Of a DNA stretch of 64,000 bases, positions 62,326-64,000 are shown piece by piece (positions within the stretch are counted from its first letter, which is position 1; the number at the start of each line of letters is the position of its first letter). The notes under the pieces are model-generated. The model saw only the letters and a program-made list of their open reading frames with translations, was not told the origin of the DNA and ran no database searches. The position numbers and the translations under genes are program-made. The DNA is from Phycisphaeraceae bacterium (GTDB taxonomy: Bacteria; Planctomycetota; Phycisphaerae; Phycisphaerales; Phycisphaeraceae), in assembly GCA_040222855.1 (NCBI GenBank), contig JAVKCD010000019.1, positions 542,912 to 606,911 on the forward strand, in the 5' to 3' direction.

Positions 62326-64000
62326 GGGTTTTGCTCCTCCGTAAGACGATTGGCGTAGCGGGCCAGGTCCCGCTGCCGGATCGAGAGCACCTGCAGAGCG
62401 TCTCGCTGATCAGCCGTCAGGGGCTCCTCAACGGCCTCACGCAGGGCCTGGGTCTGGAGAAGGATCTGCTCCTGAAGCGCGCGAACCAGACGTAACTCAG
62501 CCATCGACGGCACCAACTCAGGCTCGCCCTGCTGCCCCCCGGAGCCGCCCCCACCCTCGGACCCGCCTTCGTCCTGATTCGGTTCCTCCGGCGGCTCGTC
62601 AAGAGCATCGGCCATCAAACGCAGGGTGTCGGCGATCTCCTGCTGCGACCGCAGCACATCGTTCTCCGCGTAACCAATACGCAGTTGACGTGTGATCCTG
62701 TCGGCAAGATCAGCGATACGCTCGTGCAGCGGGGCGAAAATCGCGGTCTCAGCAACCTCCTCGGCCAGGTCCTGCACCTCATCCCGGATCGCCCACTGAT
62801 CGTCCGCGACGGCGGCGAGACCAAGGCGACGCGTCGCCAGCGGGCGACGCGGGCGCAGTGACTCAACCGCAACTCTCAGTTCATCCTCACGCTCAGCGAG
62901 ATCCCGGTAAGCCTTCTGTAGCGCCGCCCGCCGCTCGGCAGCGGCCTGAGCCTCGTTCTCCTCGAGCCGTGCTTGGAGTGCCTCAAGCGCCGATATCAAC
63001 GATTGCTCCGCAGCTTCCTGAGCATCGACGGCAAGCCGTTGGCGTTGCGACCGAAGGGCTCGGATCGCCTGAGTCTGGCTGTCGGCTGCATCACGCACAC
63101 CCGCTTCGGCCGCAGGGTGATCCTCAAGCGCCTCCACCTGCTCCAAAGCATCAAGTGTGCGAAGACGCAGCGCCTGGGCCGGGTCAGCGATGTCCTCGAG
63201 CTCAGTTTCCGGCGTTGCCTGAGTCCTCTGTCGCTGCTGATTCTGCTCCGCAATGATCTCTTGAAGCACACCGACGAGTGACGCAAGCTGATCCTGCTGA
63301 TCCTCTGAATCCTGAACCGCCTGCTCGAAGCCCTGCGCAATAGCGTCCAGTTGCTGAGCGATCGCCTGCTGCTGACTGCCCGCCCGAGAAAGCTGGTTGT
63401 CCTCAACCCGCTCTCCCGCCTCGCTCATCTGCCCGGATATCTGCGCCGATTCGGACGCATCCACTGCTTCACGAAGCGCCCTCGCCAGGTCCTGGGCACG
63501 AGGGTTATCCGCCTGCTCAGCGAGGTCATCAGCCTGCGCCCGGAGTTGTTCAACCGTCTGCCGGGTCTGCTCGGCGAGGCGTTGCTGATCGCGCGCGAGT
63601 TGTTCGAGTTGCTCACGAAGCTCTTGAGGCAGGTCCTCGGGATTCTGGCCAAGAGTCTGCGGCAACAACCCAGCGCTCCGCTGCGCGAGGGCACGTTGTT
63701 GCTCCGCCAAATCACGCAAGTCAGCAGCAGCCTGCATCGCAGCAGAGTTATCGTCGAGCATGGCCCGCAGAGCCTCGAGTTCATTTGCAGCTTGCTGCTG
63801 AGAAGCTCGACCAGCTTCGGCTTGAGGGTCCGCCTCGTTGTCGGATGCACCAAGCGCTTGCTCCGCATCACGGGCCGCCTCAGCAGCCCGGTCAAGCCCT
63901 TCGCCCAGCCGCTGAACCATCTCACGAAGCGACGCATCATCGAACCGGTTGCGTTCCTGGCGCAGCTCCAGGGCCCGAGCGGCCCCGGCGAGTTCGGCAA
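62322..64000 (-). CDS. Large coiled-coil protein (DUF4175-like), C-terminal part; runs off right edge
   Basis: The open frame covers 62322-64000 and continues beyond the window. The visible 560 or so residues are almost all charged helix rich in Gln, Glu and Arg (QQQAANELEALRAMLDDNSA, EQLARDQQRLAEQTRQTVEQ, LQARLEENEAQAAAERRAAL), with a Gly/Glu-rich link EGGGGSGGQQGEPELVPSMA near the end. This coiled-coil plan fits DUF4175-type proteins found downstream of MoxR/DUF58/BatA-like genes in planctomycetes; the match is tentative. Its stop overlaps the next start (GTGA). Confidence 0.62.
   Translation of the reverse strand, partial: AELAGAARALELRQERNRFDDASLREMVQRLGEGLDRAAEAARDAEQALGASDNEADPQAEAGRASQQQAANELEALRAMLDDNSAAMQAAADLRDLAEQQRALAQRSAGLLPQTLGQNPEDLPQELREQLEQLARDQQRLAEQTRQTVEQLRAQADDLAEQADNPRAQDLARALREAVDASESAQISGQMSEAGERVEDNQLSRAGSQQQAIAQQLDAIAQGFEQAVQDSEDQQDQLASLVGVLQEIIAEQNQQRQRTQATPETELEDIADPAQALRLRTLDALEQVEALEDHPAAEAGVRDAADSQTQAIRALRSQRQRLAVDAQEAAEQSLISALEALQARLEENEAQAAAERRAALQKAYRDLAEREDELRVAVESLRPRRPLATRRLGLAAVADDQWAIRDEVQDLAEEVAETAIFAPLHERIADLADRITRQLRIGYAENDVLRSQQEIADTLRLMADALDEPPEEPNQDEGGSEGGGGSGGQQGEPELVPSMAELRLVRALQEQILLQTQALREAVEEPLTADQRDALQVLSIRQRDLARYANRLTEEQNP

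Overview
The window looks like chromosome from a member of the Planctomycetota, class Phycisphaerae. The evidence is high G+C, frequent GTG and TTG starts, a type IV prepilin-like protein with a C-terminal DG motif, many predicted lipoproteins and secreted proteins, three proteins ending in a PTPAAFGAGLIG-(hydrophobic)-LRR tail (a PEP-CTERM-like sorting signal), and a complete bamA-skp-lpxD-lpxC set that implies a Gram-negative outer membrane with lipid A. The assignment rests on recognised families only; no rRNA, tRNA, CRISPR array, transposase or phage gene was seen.

Layout. 0-1.7 kb: the start of glutamate synthase gltB, overlapped by an upstream LysR regulator. 1.8-9.4 kb (+): a GT4 glycosyltransferase, a secreted protein, a PBP4-type peptidase, and a cbpA-clpB chaperone pair. 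9.4-14.7 kb: a CPBP membrane protease, a release-factor-like rescue protein, an HD-GYP protein, an orphan D12-class DNA methylase and a VWA protein. 14.7-20.1 kb (-): a tightly coupled glycan operon (DUF115 protein, an unusual nucleotidyltransferase-like/radical-SAM-like fusion whose iron-sulfur cysteines are missing, NeuA-like, NeuC). 20.2-25.6 kb: secreted proteins and lipoproteins, a DppA-type aminopeptidase and a C39-like peptidase. 25.7-37.7 kb: housekeeping genes (DAHP synthase, murA, apt, acyl ligase, YhaM-like nuclease). Here genes on the + strand repeatedly end in a small hairpin element beginning GGGTG.

37.7-39.9 kb: accD and a fumarylacetoacetase-family gene in a block whose G/C strand bias is reversed relative to both sides. 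40.1-43.0 kb: three PTP-CTERM proteins in tandem, each with its own intrinsic terminator. 43.1-48.7 kb: a ferredoxin and the outer-membrane biogenesis operon bamA-skp-lpxD-lpxC. 48.7-54.9 kb: the pyruvate dehydrogenase genes pdhA, pdhB and pdhC. They are interrupted by a lipoprotein with a BRCT-like domain (between pdhA and pdhB) and by a low-G+C two-gene glycosylation cassette (between pdhB and pdhC). 54.9-59.3 kb: a CIA30 lipoprotein, a ZIP transporter, a SpeD-like decarboxylase and polyphosphate kinase. 59.4-64 kb (-): a four-gene overlapping operon of secreted coiled-coil, toroid and NPCBM-like proteins that runs off the right edge.

The best candidates for new biology are the pseudo-radical-SAM fusion in the glycan operon, the 3'-end hairpin family, the foreign cassette inside the pdh operon, and the BRCT-like lipoprotein.
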